DNA of 64,000 nt from Chitinophaga tropicalis (GTDB lineage: Bacteria > Bacteroidota > Bacteroidia > Chitinophagales > Chitinophagaceae). The notes under the pieces are model-generated. The model was not told the DNA's origin. It searched no databases and was given only the letters and a program-made list of their open reading frames with translations. A program made the position numbers and the translations under genes. Positions 53,101 through 61,000 of the stretch are shown here, piece after piece; position 1 is the first letter of the stretch, and every line of letters starts with the position of its first letter. The stretch is from the NCBI RefSeq assembly GCF_009758205.1, contig NZ_WRXN01000007.1:327210-391209 (forward strand), written 5' to 3'.

Positions 53101-55554
53101 TCTTCCTAATTCATCATAGTATATAATAGAATCACGCTGATAAGGCGGTAATGTCTTATCATTTACCTGGAAGAAAATAGAATAGGGATCCAGTGTCAGT
53201 GTATCGCCCAGGGTAGCATACTGGCCATAAGGAGGTACCATATCCTGCAACATGGCATTTCTTATGCTTTCTGATTCGGATGTGATGCCACATAACGCTT
53301 TACAGTCAGCAACCGCTTCATTATATGCTGTAAGCGCCTGGTCACGGGCAGCAGCAGAATCTGCCGGGCTAATACCTGTATTGCTCATGTATTTATCCCT
53401 GAATGTCTCCCATTGCCCAATTGCCTCATTGCAGGATTCACAAGATGGTTTACATTCCTGGGTGCTTAATATGTCACGCTGTTGCTGTATGAACTGCTCT
53501 AACGTAACGCAGAGGTTCTCCTTCAGGAACACGCTATCCCTGTAATAATCCAGGGCATCCCTGTTAATGGTGAGCCTTTTTGTGATCTTGTAAGCACCCG
53601 GTTTGAGGCGCCTGGTAAAGCCTACCTGGATATTCTGGGCTGCGCTACAGCCGGTTGGATAGGTTCCGGGAGTGTAGTTATGCAGGATAGTGTCAAATGG
53701 TTGTCCGCCGAGACGCTGGTTAAAGGCGTCGTCAGTGATCTTTATTTCAAGGTCGTATAATCCATTATAACAGATAGTATTGTTATCGCAATCCTTCCTT
53801 TGCAGTACCGGAGCATTTAACAGGTAGTTAAACTTATAGTCACCCTCAATAACCACCATCTGGTTCTGGGCAGATTCCAGCACCAGGTCCTTTACTACTG
53901 TTCTGCGGGACAGCGTATCTGTAAAGTTGATAGCATTATTATAAGAAAGTGGCGTCAATGCGGCACTGTCTGGTACTCCCGCCAAAGCTGTAGCAACGGT
54001 ACGGCCATACATATCTATATAGGATACGCTGTACTGACCATTAGCATCCTGAACATAATCTTTGTAGTAGTGGCTTACCGGTCCGGCATCTGTTCCGAAC
54101 AATATATCCATTTCATTATCGCCCGGAGAGGCATAAGTATACCTGGTATCGTGGTTCCCCCCAAGTTTGTGTACAGGTCCTACCCCACCCTGACGGACAA
54201 TATGGCCAGTATTGTCAGGTGTGTAGGAGGTTTCTGTAAACGCGTAACCTCCTGCGTCAGGGATGTATTGGTTTTCACCGTTATTCTTTTCGGGGTTATT
54301 CGCAGAATAATACTGGTTAGCACCGGAAGCTGTAGACATAGGTTTAGCTGATGCTGTCAGCAGCTCAGCCGGGCTTCCAACAGAATCGTAGTTACTCTTA
54401 TCGTATTCCCCCCCGTTCAATGCCCTGTTAAAATTTCTTGAATAGCTGATAACGGAGTTAAGGGAGGGAGATGGCATTACCTGTATAACAGCTTTGCCCT
54501 GATAGTCGTAAAGGGATTCACCAACAATAACTGTTTGAGTAGTATTGTCTTTCGTTACTGCCTGACGGGCACGCAGGCTGCCATCGTAGTATTCAACTGC
54601 TACTTTTCGCTTGCCTTCTTCTGCAAAGCTGATCGTTGACTGCCAGTTCAGCGAGCGCTGGTGACCGGAAAAGCTAAATTGCCCCAGTCCGCCGGATTGG
54701 GAAGAACTCCAGGCGGTTTCAGTCCGTCCTTTGCCTTCACGCTCCTGTACACCTCTGACACGGAAAAACAATACCCCACCGTTATCATATATTAAAGGGA
54801 TATTGTAATTGTTACCCGCTACTGTTACACGGGAGGCATTGTTCCTGAAGATCAGGCTTGCATCCTGCAGGTTTCCATATCTCGTATCTGCCAGCGCTGT
54901 AGAATCAATATATGCCCATTCCAGGTCGTACATATCCATGCCCTCTATTGCATTCCATTTCACCTTTACTTCATCTGCAGAATCCGGGTTGGCGGGAGCT
55001 TCCGCTACTAAAGAGGTGACAATGTTACCAGTACAGGACAACTTATATGTTACCCTGACCTGCATCTCATTTTCTATCAGTAACGCCGGGAGCACATCTT
55101 TTGAAGCGTTTGCAGTAACGGAAAGTACCTTAACGGTCACGTTATGCGCGTTAGCGAACACAAAGCTGCTTTTACCAGCGTAGGTTGTGGTATCGTAGTT
55201 GATATTCAATGTTCTGTCAACCGAGTCTACGACAAAGTCCGGCCTTGTGTATATAATACGCAGGCTGGCTGTTGCCGTAAATGGCCCGGGCAGATAGCGG
55301 TTTGAATATTCATTAATACTGAAAGTAACAATATTCCTGACCAGGTAAGGTGTATCCAGGAGGCTTTGTTTGCTAACGTTAAAATAAACGCTGTCTGTAA
55401 CAGTAATGGCAGCACCGGCTGTCAGCTGGTTCTTACTTCCATCCAGTACCTCCTTCAGTGACGTGATATGCTGGGCATAGGATTTCCCCGCCACTGTCAT
55501 CAGCAGCAACAATATCATCCCCCATCTGGTCATTATTCGTATCAAAGCTTTCAT
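47155..55554 (-). CDS. giant secreted Rhs/YD-repeat protein with variable C-terminal tip
   Basis: A 2799-residue protein. Domains in rough order: signal peptide (1-28, ending SYAQ); a fibronectin-like part (about 185-290); a DUF6443-like segment (about 420-530); a long helical part with CxxC-type motifs; a WD/propeller-like repeat stretch (about 1330-1670, with DGGYIMAGY and DGGYIAIGA units); YD repeats (about 1810-2480, YDRIGRLTGY, YDNLGRVIQ); and an Rhs core ending (about 2495-2570, NKYRYGFNGKENDNE, YGFRIYDPRAGRFLSVDPL). Residues about 2570-2799 form a tip with hydrophobic and glycine-rich stretches and no nuclease motif. The gene after it overlaps by 20 bases. A toxin role is inferred from domain plan only. 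Confidence 0.85.
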   Translation of the reverse strand: MKALIRIMTRWGMILLLLMTVAGKSYAQHITSLKEVLDGSKNQLTAGAAITVTDSVYFNVSKQSLLDTPYLVRNIVTFSINEYSNRYLPGPFTATASLRIIYTRPDFVVDSVDRTLNINYDTTTYAGKSSFVFANAHNVTVKVLSVTANASKDVLPALLIENEMQVRVTYKLSCTGNIVTSLVAEAPANPDSADEVKVKWNAIEGMDMYDLEWAYIDSTALADTRYGNLQDASLIFRNNASRVTVAGNNYNIPLIYDNGGVLFFRVRGVQEREGKGRTETAWSSSQSGGLGQFSFSGHQRSLNWQSTISFAEEGKRKVAVEYYDGSLRARQAVTKDNTTQTVIVGESLYDYQGKAVIQVMPSPSLNSVISYSRNFNRALNGGEYDKSNYDSVGSPAELLTASAKPMSTASGANQYYSANNPEKNNGENQYIPDAGGYAFTETSYTPDNTGHIVRQGGVGPVHKLGGNHDTRYTYASPGDNEMDILFGTDAGPVSHYYKDYVQDANGQYSVSYIDMYGRTVATALAGVPDSAALTPLSYNNAINFTDTLSRRTVVKDLVLESAQNQMVVIEGDYKFNYLLNAPVLQRKDCDNNTICYNGLYDLEIKITDDAFNQRLGGQPFDTILHNYTPGTYPTGCSAAQNIQVGFTRRLKPGAYKITKRLTINRDALDYYRDSVFLKENLCVTLEQFIQQQRDILSTQECKPSCESCNEAIGQWETFRDKYMSNTGISPADSAAARDQALTAYNEAVADCKALCGITSESESIRNAMLQDMVPPYGQYATLGDTLTLDPYSIFFQVNDKTLPPYQRDSIIYYDELGRRDSVYNEETGSLVIPQRLSPEQFAAKFRTSWATALLRFHPEYYKLLLFESYKSTYDWDKKFEGVDSYQQAKTAGYLNPLGSSFVPGFPSGDIDPYSYSLASKVVLEAKMKNYNEAKKEADKRSIWSMATISAKCLSNSTDCFSAYAKTSDAFNEATLCTGDLDMAWRTFRQLYLNAKHAQIDYTINETVAPGYVRVTANQLFTAGKQPHFAPAEDALEQSGMGAFVNGTDSTIMKDSVNAMMQRSYDENCRSYVSAWMKQLAPCKYSQSNLEVLTDSLVAVCKEGADQDHPYGASTVRPSSTSRYRSFIEVVDTLNARWGISNSSECNGYLITVPAAYDKQPAYGNKQTYTKPSNCECENLRQLNTEYLAYKKSTDLNLAVYLNRTRKTSFTNEHIQRLLSVCDASASNCNYLGGILEIPALIQCNVAPPCTTCEVVNDLYDEYMTRFPGMKPEKEEADSVQRKKNTLFASFMTNKLGFRKETWEYLAFMDSCQLYGGKDSLVCNKQLMHSYSNGTKDFIYDMVSTADNGYIMAGYTTVNKSHTDAYLVKTDASGNVQWSKRYGDASAEYLAKVKATADGGYIAIGAVGKYALILKMDSQGTLTWSRRIGYDTQGGEAGTDIIQTTDGDYAFTSKYDIRNAAADIMVGAITSTGNVKWLKRIGNSNGDEGASLLQNNDTLVITACSIWSNDFDGSIIKMNRNTGSLGKVRKYDMGPSSTSNFSGFILKVPGGYLANYANGSGDAARNSILKVDERGNVLSLNEFTRPMDSTVTQWMPIGYAADGSIMAVQNTLLTSKNNITWHKIKADGTLLSSDMMVMDSALSMNKIVAVADNRFIGAGNYGNDAFLMFKPFSGQLRCSDLSVNVAYNKLSINSSDEVQLGVDWALLDTGATWVTLQETVMNPVHKTFNCIAGDDCFRISNGPHLCGYADPVFPPIDANEVDNCSDNEFFAIAKGTELFNAYRDSLKNDFEAVYIDTCINAGLRELFTVNYNTSEYHYTLYYYDRAGNLVRTVPPLGVVITRTADWVAGVRAARANGTTKLPPHRLTTEYRYNTLNKVIAQQAPDNSRMHRFFYDRIGRLTGYQDPVQGGNGRLTYSLYDNLGRVIQKGSTRLFQLTHQLARDTAGFNQWFNGAASTRIEIVKTTYDVPNSLLSGGILSATNLRNRVSWSALYSTAADLNSNVYTTGTFYSYDRHGNVDTLIQDFRIGAMAAAVGNRFKKIVYRYDLISGKVNHVAYQPGQPDAFYHRYSYDAENRITNVETSRDSIYWDNDAYYKYYKHGPLARTVIGQQQVQGLDYAYTLQGWLKGVNSTAVTASADMGKDGITGGLVAKDAFGFALHYYGNRDYSAINSTNPFAKAEPAGANFKSLYNGNIAAISQNIPVVGTPFLSTYTYDVLNRLLGMRVSQGLNTTTNTWTPVMLPDFKEAISYDAMGNIKTYVRYGNNTFAGMPLLMDSLQYNYPGNSNKLSEIKDFVDSTNYANDIDNQNTLNYDYDLSGRLRKDVKTGITIGWTTRDKIDSILYNTGEEIEFSYDIADNRISKIAGGKETWYVRDATGNVMSVYTKGDNSVNNGDLTQSEAHLYGSSRLGINTLNTNVKNVASPAIVNLPGLGSGFNTNFTRGKKFFELSNHLGNVLTTVSDGKEGVSFDSVSIDHFEADIVSAQEYYSFGMLMPGRGFSSNKYRYGFNGKENDNEVKGDGNQQDYGFRIYDPRAGRFLSVDPLTGDYPELTPYQFASNRPVDANDLDGAEATHWDPVRRQWMMPSDAIRHPLPPGAFMPSNDYAKDGAANSTRSMAVVSGIVIGVVTAPTIAVWATRSGLVGWTGRLFAKNTFAMGVTSAGADFTVQTFVQLGQKGKISFSEYNLTSITANGLFSHPFTSAFLGSAFELHAQRGALDNSIFGEKDLQTIGIETGAGTFFNWAAGKGTSAFGRYYGETGSNYVTNLFGNQISGTGTYIYGQYKTAKENAEKKENIDEKNGN

Positions 55555-55563
55555 ATAATTCCT

Positions 55564-56319
55564 TTATTGTTTTGGGGTTGTAAACAGTATCCTGTATTCT
55601 TTATAACCGGCCGCCGGTGTATAATCGTCTCCTTCTTTTGTAAAGAACCGGCGTTCATTAAAGCGTTCACTGTCAGGTTTTATTTCCCGGTAATCGTAGT
55701 AAACAGCCTTTACTATTGCGTATTCCTCATAGCCATCCAGCTGCTGAGGGTCTCCGCCCGGGTCCATCAGGCTTGTTGTTTTGACGAGGTAACGCATAGT
55801 TGTGATGCGATTAACAACAGTGTCTATGTATATGCTGACAGCTTTAAATTCAGATGTTTCCGGGAAAGATACCTGTAATACTTTTTGCCTGCCTTCGGCA
55901 CTTATCTGGCAACCAGTAGCACCGGCTTTCAGCAATAATGCAGCAGAGTAAGCCACAGGGTTCTGTCCTGCCATGGAGTCTGCCCTTACAGGAGAAATAA
56001 GCATCTGTTTATCTTCCCTGAACAGGATAATATTATATTTTCCGTTGCTTATGGTCTCAGTACTATCCAGTAAATACCAATATTTGCTACCGTCCATTTC
56101 CACACTTCCAGAGAGAGAGTCCAGTATATTCCCCGGCGTATGCTCGTTGGAATATGTGAACTTCACGGTAAAAGCGAGAGGCTTTGATCTATAGGACTGT
56201 TCTGCTTTTTTCAGTAACAAAGCCGCTCTTTCCATACCATTCCCGGCCTGCGCCATTACCGGCAGAAGTCCCCTCAGTAGTATTATTATGAGTATTAAAA
56301 GTTGTTTCATTGTTTTCAC
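55564..56319 (-). CDS. secreted LolA-like protein of the giant-protein cluster
   Basis: A 251-residue protein with a signal peptide (about 1-23). The mature part (FTVKFTYSNEHTPGNILDSLSGSVEMDGSKYWYLLDSTETISNGKYNIILFREDKQMLIS) looks like the half-barrel fold of LolA and related lipid carriers, but the match is by eye and weak. It lies nine bases after the 554-residue gene and nine bases before the Rhs-like gene, so the three are one transcript. A role as an export or folding partner of the giant proteins is possible but not shown. Confidence 0.6.
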   Translation of the reverse strand: MKTMKQLLILIIILLRGLLPVMAQAGNGMERAALLLKKAEQSYRSKPLAFTVKFTYSNEHTPGNILDSLSGSVEMDGSKYWYLLDSTETISNGKYNIILFREDKQMLISPVRADSMAGQNPVAYSAALLLKAGATGCQISAEGRQKVLQVSFPETSEFKAVSIYIDTVVNRITTMRYLVKTTSLMDPGGDPQQLDGYEEYAIVKAVYYDYREIKPDSERFNERRFFTKEGDDYTPAAGYKEYRILFTTPKQ

Positions 56320-56327
56320 TTTTTGCG

Positions 56328-57992
56328 TTATGGCAGGACCTCCTTTTGTAAGGCACTTCTTGTTTCCTTGATGGTCTGGATACCTCTTTCCGTCTCTTTC
56401 TTCAGGCGGATAAGGGTTCCATCGTCATCATATTCATAGAGAGTAGCATAGTTGTTCTCATCCAGTTCTGCCATCAGCCGCAGGTTTTCCGGGCTGTATA
56501 CAAAGGATTTCATGTTCGCATTGTATGGGTGGATGCGGATGTCGTCAAAGTATGAAGCAACGCTTCCGGTAGAAAGCATGTAAACGGAGAAGCTTCGTGT
56601 ACCAGCGGGGAGGTCAATTACCTGTTCATAGCGTTGCCAGCCTTCGGTAATATTTCCGGCAGGCAGGGCTATGATCGTTGTACTGTCAGTAGCTGTGCGT
56701 ACCCGGATCTGTACCTGATTACCGGTATAGGTTAAGCCCCTGCAAGGTTGCGCTTCTTTTACCCAGGCGCTGAACAGTAATCTTGTGCCTGCTATAGGGG
56801 AAAAAGATGGTATCAGGGAGTTTTTCCCGGCTTTTACGCTGTAGAGCACACTATCTGTCCCGGCACAGTTGCCTGGGCCTGCGTTATAGGATAACATGAA
56901 TCCGGCAGTATCGGCGGCAACAGTATTGGTAGTAATGCCGTAACTACGGCCGGCATCTACACGTAAGCTGTATTTACCTGTATGTTGCTCGGTAGTATCA
57001 AGAGAGGTTTTATACTGGGAAAAGTCGAAGCTGCGAGCCACGTCACATGCGTTGTCACATTTTATACCAGTAAAGAAATAGTCCTCAAACCCGTCATAGG
57101 CAGTTTCCCGGTACCTGGCATTCTGTGCTACCGCGACAGGCAATGCGTTATCATAGCCGTATAATCCTGCGGTATACCGGCCATAAGGATCTTTGTTCTC
57201 TATCTCAATGCCTTTGACATTATATAAAGTCGTTTCAGACATCCACAGCCATTTTGTTGTATCCGGCTGAGCTTTCCACTTATTGCCGGATAATGTCCAG
57301 AAAGGAGTAAATGAAGGGATAATGCCACCGGTGCGGTATTTCACGGCAACGGCGGGATCAGTTTCTGCTCTTTCTCCATAATAAGCATATGCTTTCAGGG
57401 GACGCCAGTTTCCTTGTAATCCGTACACAAAAGCATTTACGCTTGTATCTGTAACAGCGCTGTAGCAGGAGCCGGAAGTGGCAGTGGTACAGGTATAGCA
57501 GTTGCCTATAGTGAGCTCAGCTGCTTTGGTACTGTTACCTTGTAAATGATATGAAACTATGTCAGAACCTGCGCAGGCATCGCTTTGCAGGTTGTAAAAG
57601 CTTACTGAAGCTCCTGAGGATGATGTCAGGGCTACTTCACAGTCACCAAGGCTGGCTTTGTAAACAGCAGCAGTTTGTTCTGTGGTGATCGCGTAGAAAG
57701 GCTTGTTGATGTTCTTATAGAGAATAGCACATTGTGTATAGGAGATGTCATATCCTGCACGCCTGGCATCTCTTAACAGAGAAGACATCTTTATACCGCT
57801 TGATGCATTTATGAAAAGGCGATGTGAGCTGATAAGATAGTCGAACAGTGGTTTCAGGCATTCGCAGGCACAGGAGGATGGCGCCTGTGCCCTTTCTCCT
57901 GCCCTGGATAGCTCAGGACTGCTGATAAGAAATATCAACAGCAATACGAACTGTTTCAAAAGATTCAGAATTGTTCTTAAAGTGTTATTCAT
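56328..57992 (-). CDS. secreted protein with carbohydrate-binding-like domain and Rhs-like tail
   Basis: A 554-residue protein. It has a signal peptide (about 1-31), an N-terminal CxCxC helical motif (SCACECLKPLFDYL) like several in the Rhs-like protein, and a middle region with no known motif. A jelly-roll, CBM-like domain follows (about 310-490, SLRVDAGRSYG to SVASYFDDIRIHP). The tail (SFVYSPENLRLMAELDENNYATLYEYDDDGTLIRLKKETERG) is like the start of a YD-repeat unit. It lies between the two giant genes in one operon. Family not recognised. Confidence 0.65.
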   Translation of the reverse strand: MNNTLRTILNLLKQFVLLLIFLISSPELSRAGERAQAPSSCACECLKPLFDYLISSHRLFINASSGIKMSSLLRDARRAGYDISYTQCAILYKNINKPFYAITTEQTAAVYKASLGDCEVALTSSSGASVSFYNLQSDACAGSDIVSYHLQGNSTKAAELTIGNCYTCTTATSGSCYSAVTDTSVNAFVYGLQGNWRPLKAYAYYGERAETDPAVAVKYRTGGIIPSFTPFWTLSGNKWKAQPDTTKWLWMSETTLYNVKGIEIENKDPYGRYTAGLYGYDNALPVAVAQNARYRETAYDGFEDYFFTGIKCDNACDVARSFDFSQYKTSLDTTEQHTGKYSLRVDAGRSYGITTNTVAADTAGFMLSYNAGPGNCAGTDSVLYSVKAGKNSLIPSFSPIAGTRLLFSAWVKEAQPCRGLTYTGNQVQIRVRTATDSTTIIALPAGNITEGWQRYEQVIDLPAGTRSFSVYMLSTGSVASYFDDIRIHPYNANMKSFVYSPENLRLMAELDENNYATLYEYDDDGTLIRLKKETERGIQTIKETRSALQKEVLP

Positions 57993-58004
57993 GATAATTT
58001 CTTA

Positions 58005-61000
58005 TTACAGTTTGATATACCCGGTTCCGTTAAGTAATGTGTATTTTACATCTACACAAACTACCCCATTCTGAATCCGTCGTACCCCCACGTCTTTTGC
58101 AATAACCTTAGATGTCACACCACTACAATAAATCGAAGTATTGGTATTTGTATCACCTAATTCACAGTCTTTCTTGCTAATGGAGTAATTGACTGTCAAT
58201 CCATTAACATTAGCCGGTTGGGTCCGTGCCTGGTCATAATAAAAAAATAAGGTAACCGTAGCCGTTGTTTCAGTAGAACTCTGTACTGTCTCTACTATCT
58301 GCATATACACATATACAGGTAATGCAGTACATACTCCTTCTGCATTCGCTTTCTCCTGCGCCTTGGTCTGTGCCAGCTGTAATGCCTGGCTGTTCGCATC
58401 GGCAAGACTGGTGTTCACTACAATTGTACCAGCGGCAACTGTATAAGAAACCGGTGTACTTCCATATCCGGTCGGACAACTGCGTGTGGCAGATGCCGTT
58501 TGAGCTTCATTTGGATAGCTGCAGACAGCATTTGCATTAGCAAGGGCTTGCCCTTCCGAGTTCAGTTTGGCCTGAGCCTGAGCATTAGCATCATCCTTAC
58601 TGATGTTAGACGTTACTGCACCCGCAGGCAATGAATGACTTACAGCACTGGATGTACCTCCAGTCGTACAGGTTTTATAGAAGGTTCCGGACATCGCATC
58701 ACTGCTATAAGTACATACCCCATTCTGATTGGCATTATTCTGCCCATCTGTATTTAAACGCGCACTTGCTTTAGCATTAGCATCTTCTTTACTGATGTTT
58801 GATGTTTCCGCACCTGCTGCTAATTCAAAAGAGATAGGTGTAGTTGTTCCACCTGTTCCACAAACCTTACTGAAGGAACCCGACATCGCATCACTGCTAT
58901 AAGTACATACTCCATTCTGATTGGCATTATTCTGCCCTTCTGTATTCAGACGTATACTTGCTTTAGCATTGGCATCCTCTTTACTGATGTTTGATGTTTC
59001 CGCACCTGCTGCCAGTTCATAGTATATAGAAGTGGTGATTCCTCCTGTTCCACAAATCTTACTGAAAGAACCGGACATCGCATCACTTCCATAAGTACAG
59101 ATTCCTTTTGCATTTACACTGTCCTGAGCAGTAGCCAATGCTTTATTATTAGCATCTTCCTGACTGATCAGGGATTCGAAAATTCCTGCTGGGATTGTAT
59201 AAGTGACAACAGAGCCTTCCCCACCAGGGCCACAGTCATTTCTCGTAAGTGTTCCTGTTAGGAACTCATTAACAAATGGACATATTGTTTCCGAATTTGC
59301 CAGCGCCTGGCCATCAGCAATAGCTTTTACTCTGGCAAGTGCATCTGCGGCCTCCTGGCTGATAAGAGAAGAATCTGTTGCAGCTGGGTGGTGGTAGGTT
59401 ATCTCCACTCCCGGTTTTCCACTCGGACAAATGCCGGTAAACACTGTATCTATTGGCGAATTATAATAATATGGGCGACATTCACTTCTTGCTCCTGCAT
59501 ACACTTCGCCATTCATCTCCATATCAGCTGCTGCTTTAGCGTCAGCATCTTCCTGGCTGATCTCTGAATAATAGCTGCCTTCCGGTACTACGTATTCTAT
59601 CGGGGCACCCGGAGCATAACCACGTGGGCAGGTACTTGCAAATGACTGTCTCAGCTCCCTGCTTGTATAATAATGCGGGCCGCAATCACTGCCTCCTACA
59701 TATTGTGCGTAAGGCACCTGCAGACAGGTGGTTTCTACTTTCAGCTTCTTCCTGTCCGTTCCTTTCCAGAACTGGCCAAAATCTCCAGCTGTGGCAGAAA
59801 TCACGTTGATAGTGCTGTCAAGTACCAGGCTATACCCGTTCCCTGTACTTTTCAAGGGGTTGCCAAGGGAAGTGATCTGTCCAAGGCTGGCAGAAATGTT
59901 CCTTCTGCCAGAGCGAATTACTTTCATTACTACGTCGTTACCAGAGAAAGGCGCTCCATCACGATCTACAAAATAGATATCTGGCTCTCCGCCGGACATT
60001 GCGTTGGCATCAACAGCATATATTACACTGGTTGAACGGAAAGTGGCTACTTCCGGGGTACAGTCTTCTCCACCCGTCCTTTCTTTAGATCCTATCAGGA
60101 TCTCATCGCCGGCTGAGAAATAGTCGGTTTCTTTTGCAGTAGCAAAGCCAATGTTCAATCCTTTGATGATCTTGCCCTGACGAATGAATATATTGTCCAG
60201 TGTAGTGTTGATATTCTTATATGCGCCACTCATGCCGTCATACACCCAACCCGCAGGCATGTTGAAATTATAAACGGGGTCTCCCAATTCATTTTCCGTA
60301 CGGCTTAATACAGGGCTGCCGGTTTCGCTGTCAAAAAGCAGGTTTTTAGTGTATACCCTGCTTCCCCTGTTTGTCACTACTAGGCTATCTAAGATCCCAT
60401 GGCGGTTGATGATCTTTGTAGCACCGACTGAAAGGAATTTCGTTTCCTCACGCTGTATCAGGTTAAGTGCCATTGGCACAATGAAAATCGGAGGCCAGAA
60501 GAAGGTAAAGTTATCCGTATTCAGCCCCAGGTTTACTGCATTGGTTACAGAACGCTGTGAACGCATATCCAGCATCAGCTCCATATCCTTACCCATTGTA
60601 GCTGCAGTATCTATCACTCCCTGCGGGTTGATAGCCATCACCGTATTGCTCAGGTGTTTATTGAGCGCCTTTTCATTATCTACTTTGTAAAAATTCTCTG
60701 TAGATGATACAGGGTTGTCAGGATCTGATTCTGAATAATATGCTGTAGACTTTACCTTCCCGTTCATATCATTCAGTTCTACCTTAAAGCCCTGGCTGAC
60801 AGCTACAAAATGACGGGCATTGATCTTAAGGAAGTTATTTAACGCCGGTTTAAAGCGTTTCTTGCTATCTCCCAGCAAGGTCATATCAGTTAATGTAGGA
60901 AAGTCATAAGTAGTATAGAATCCTACCTCATCATAACCATTAACAGAACGGGTGTTCTTAGCGTGTATGGTCCTTGTCCTTACTTTACTGTAACCTACGG

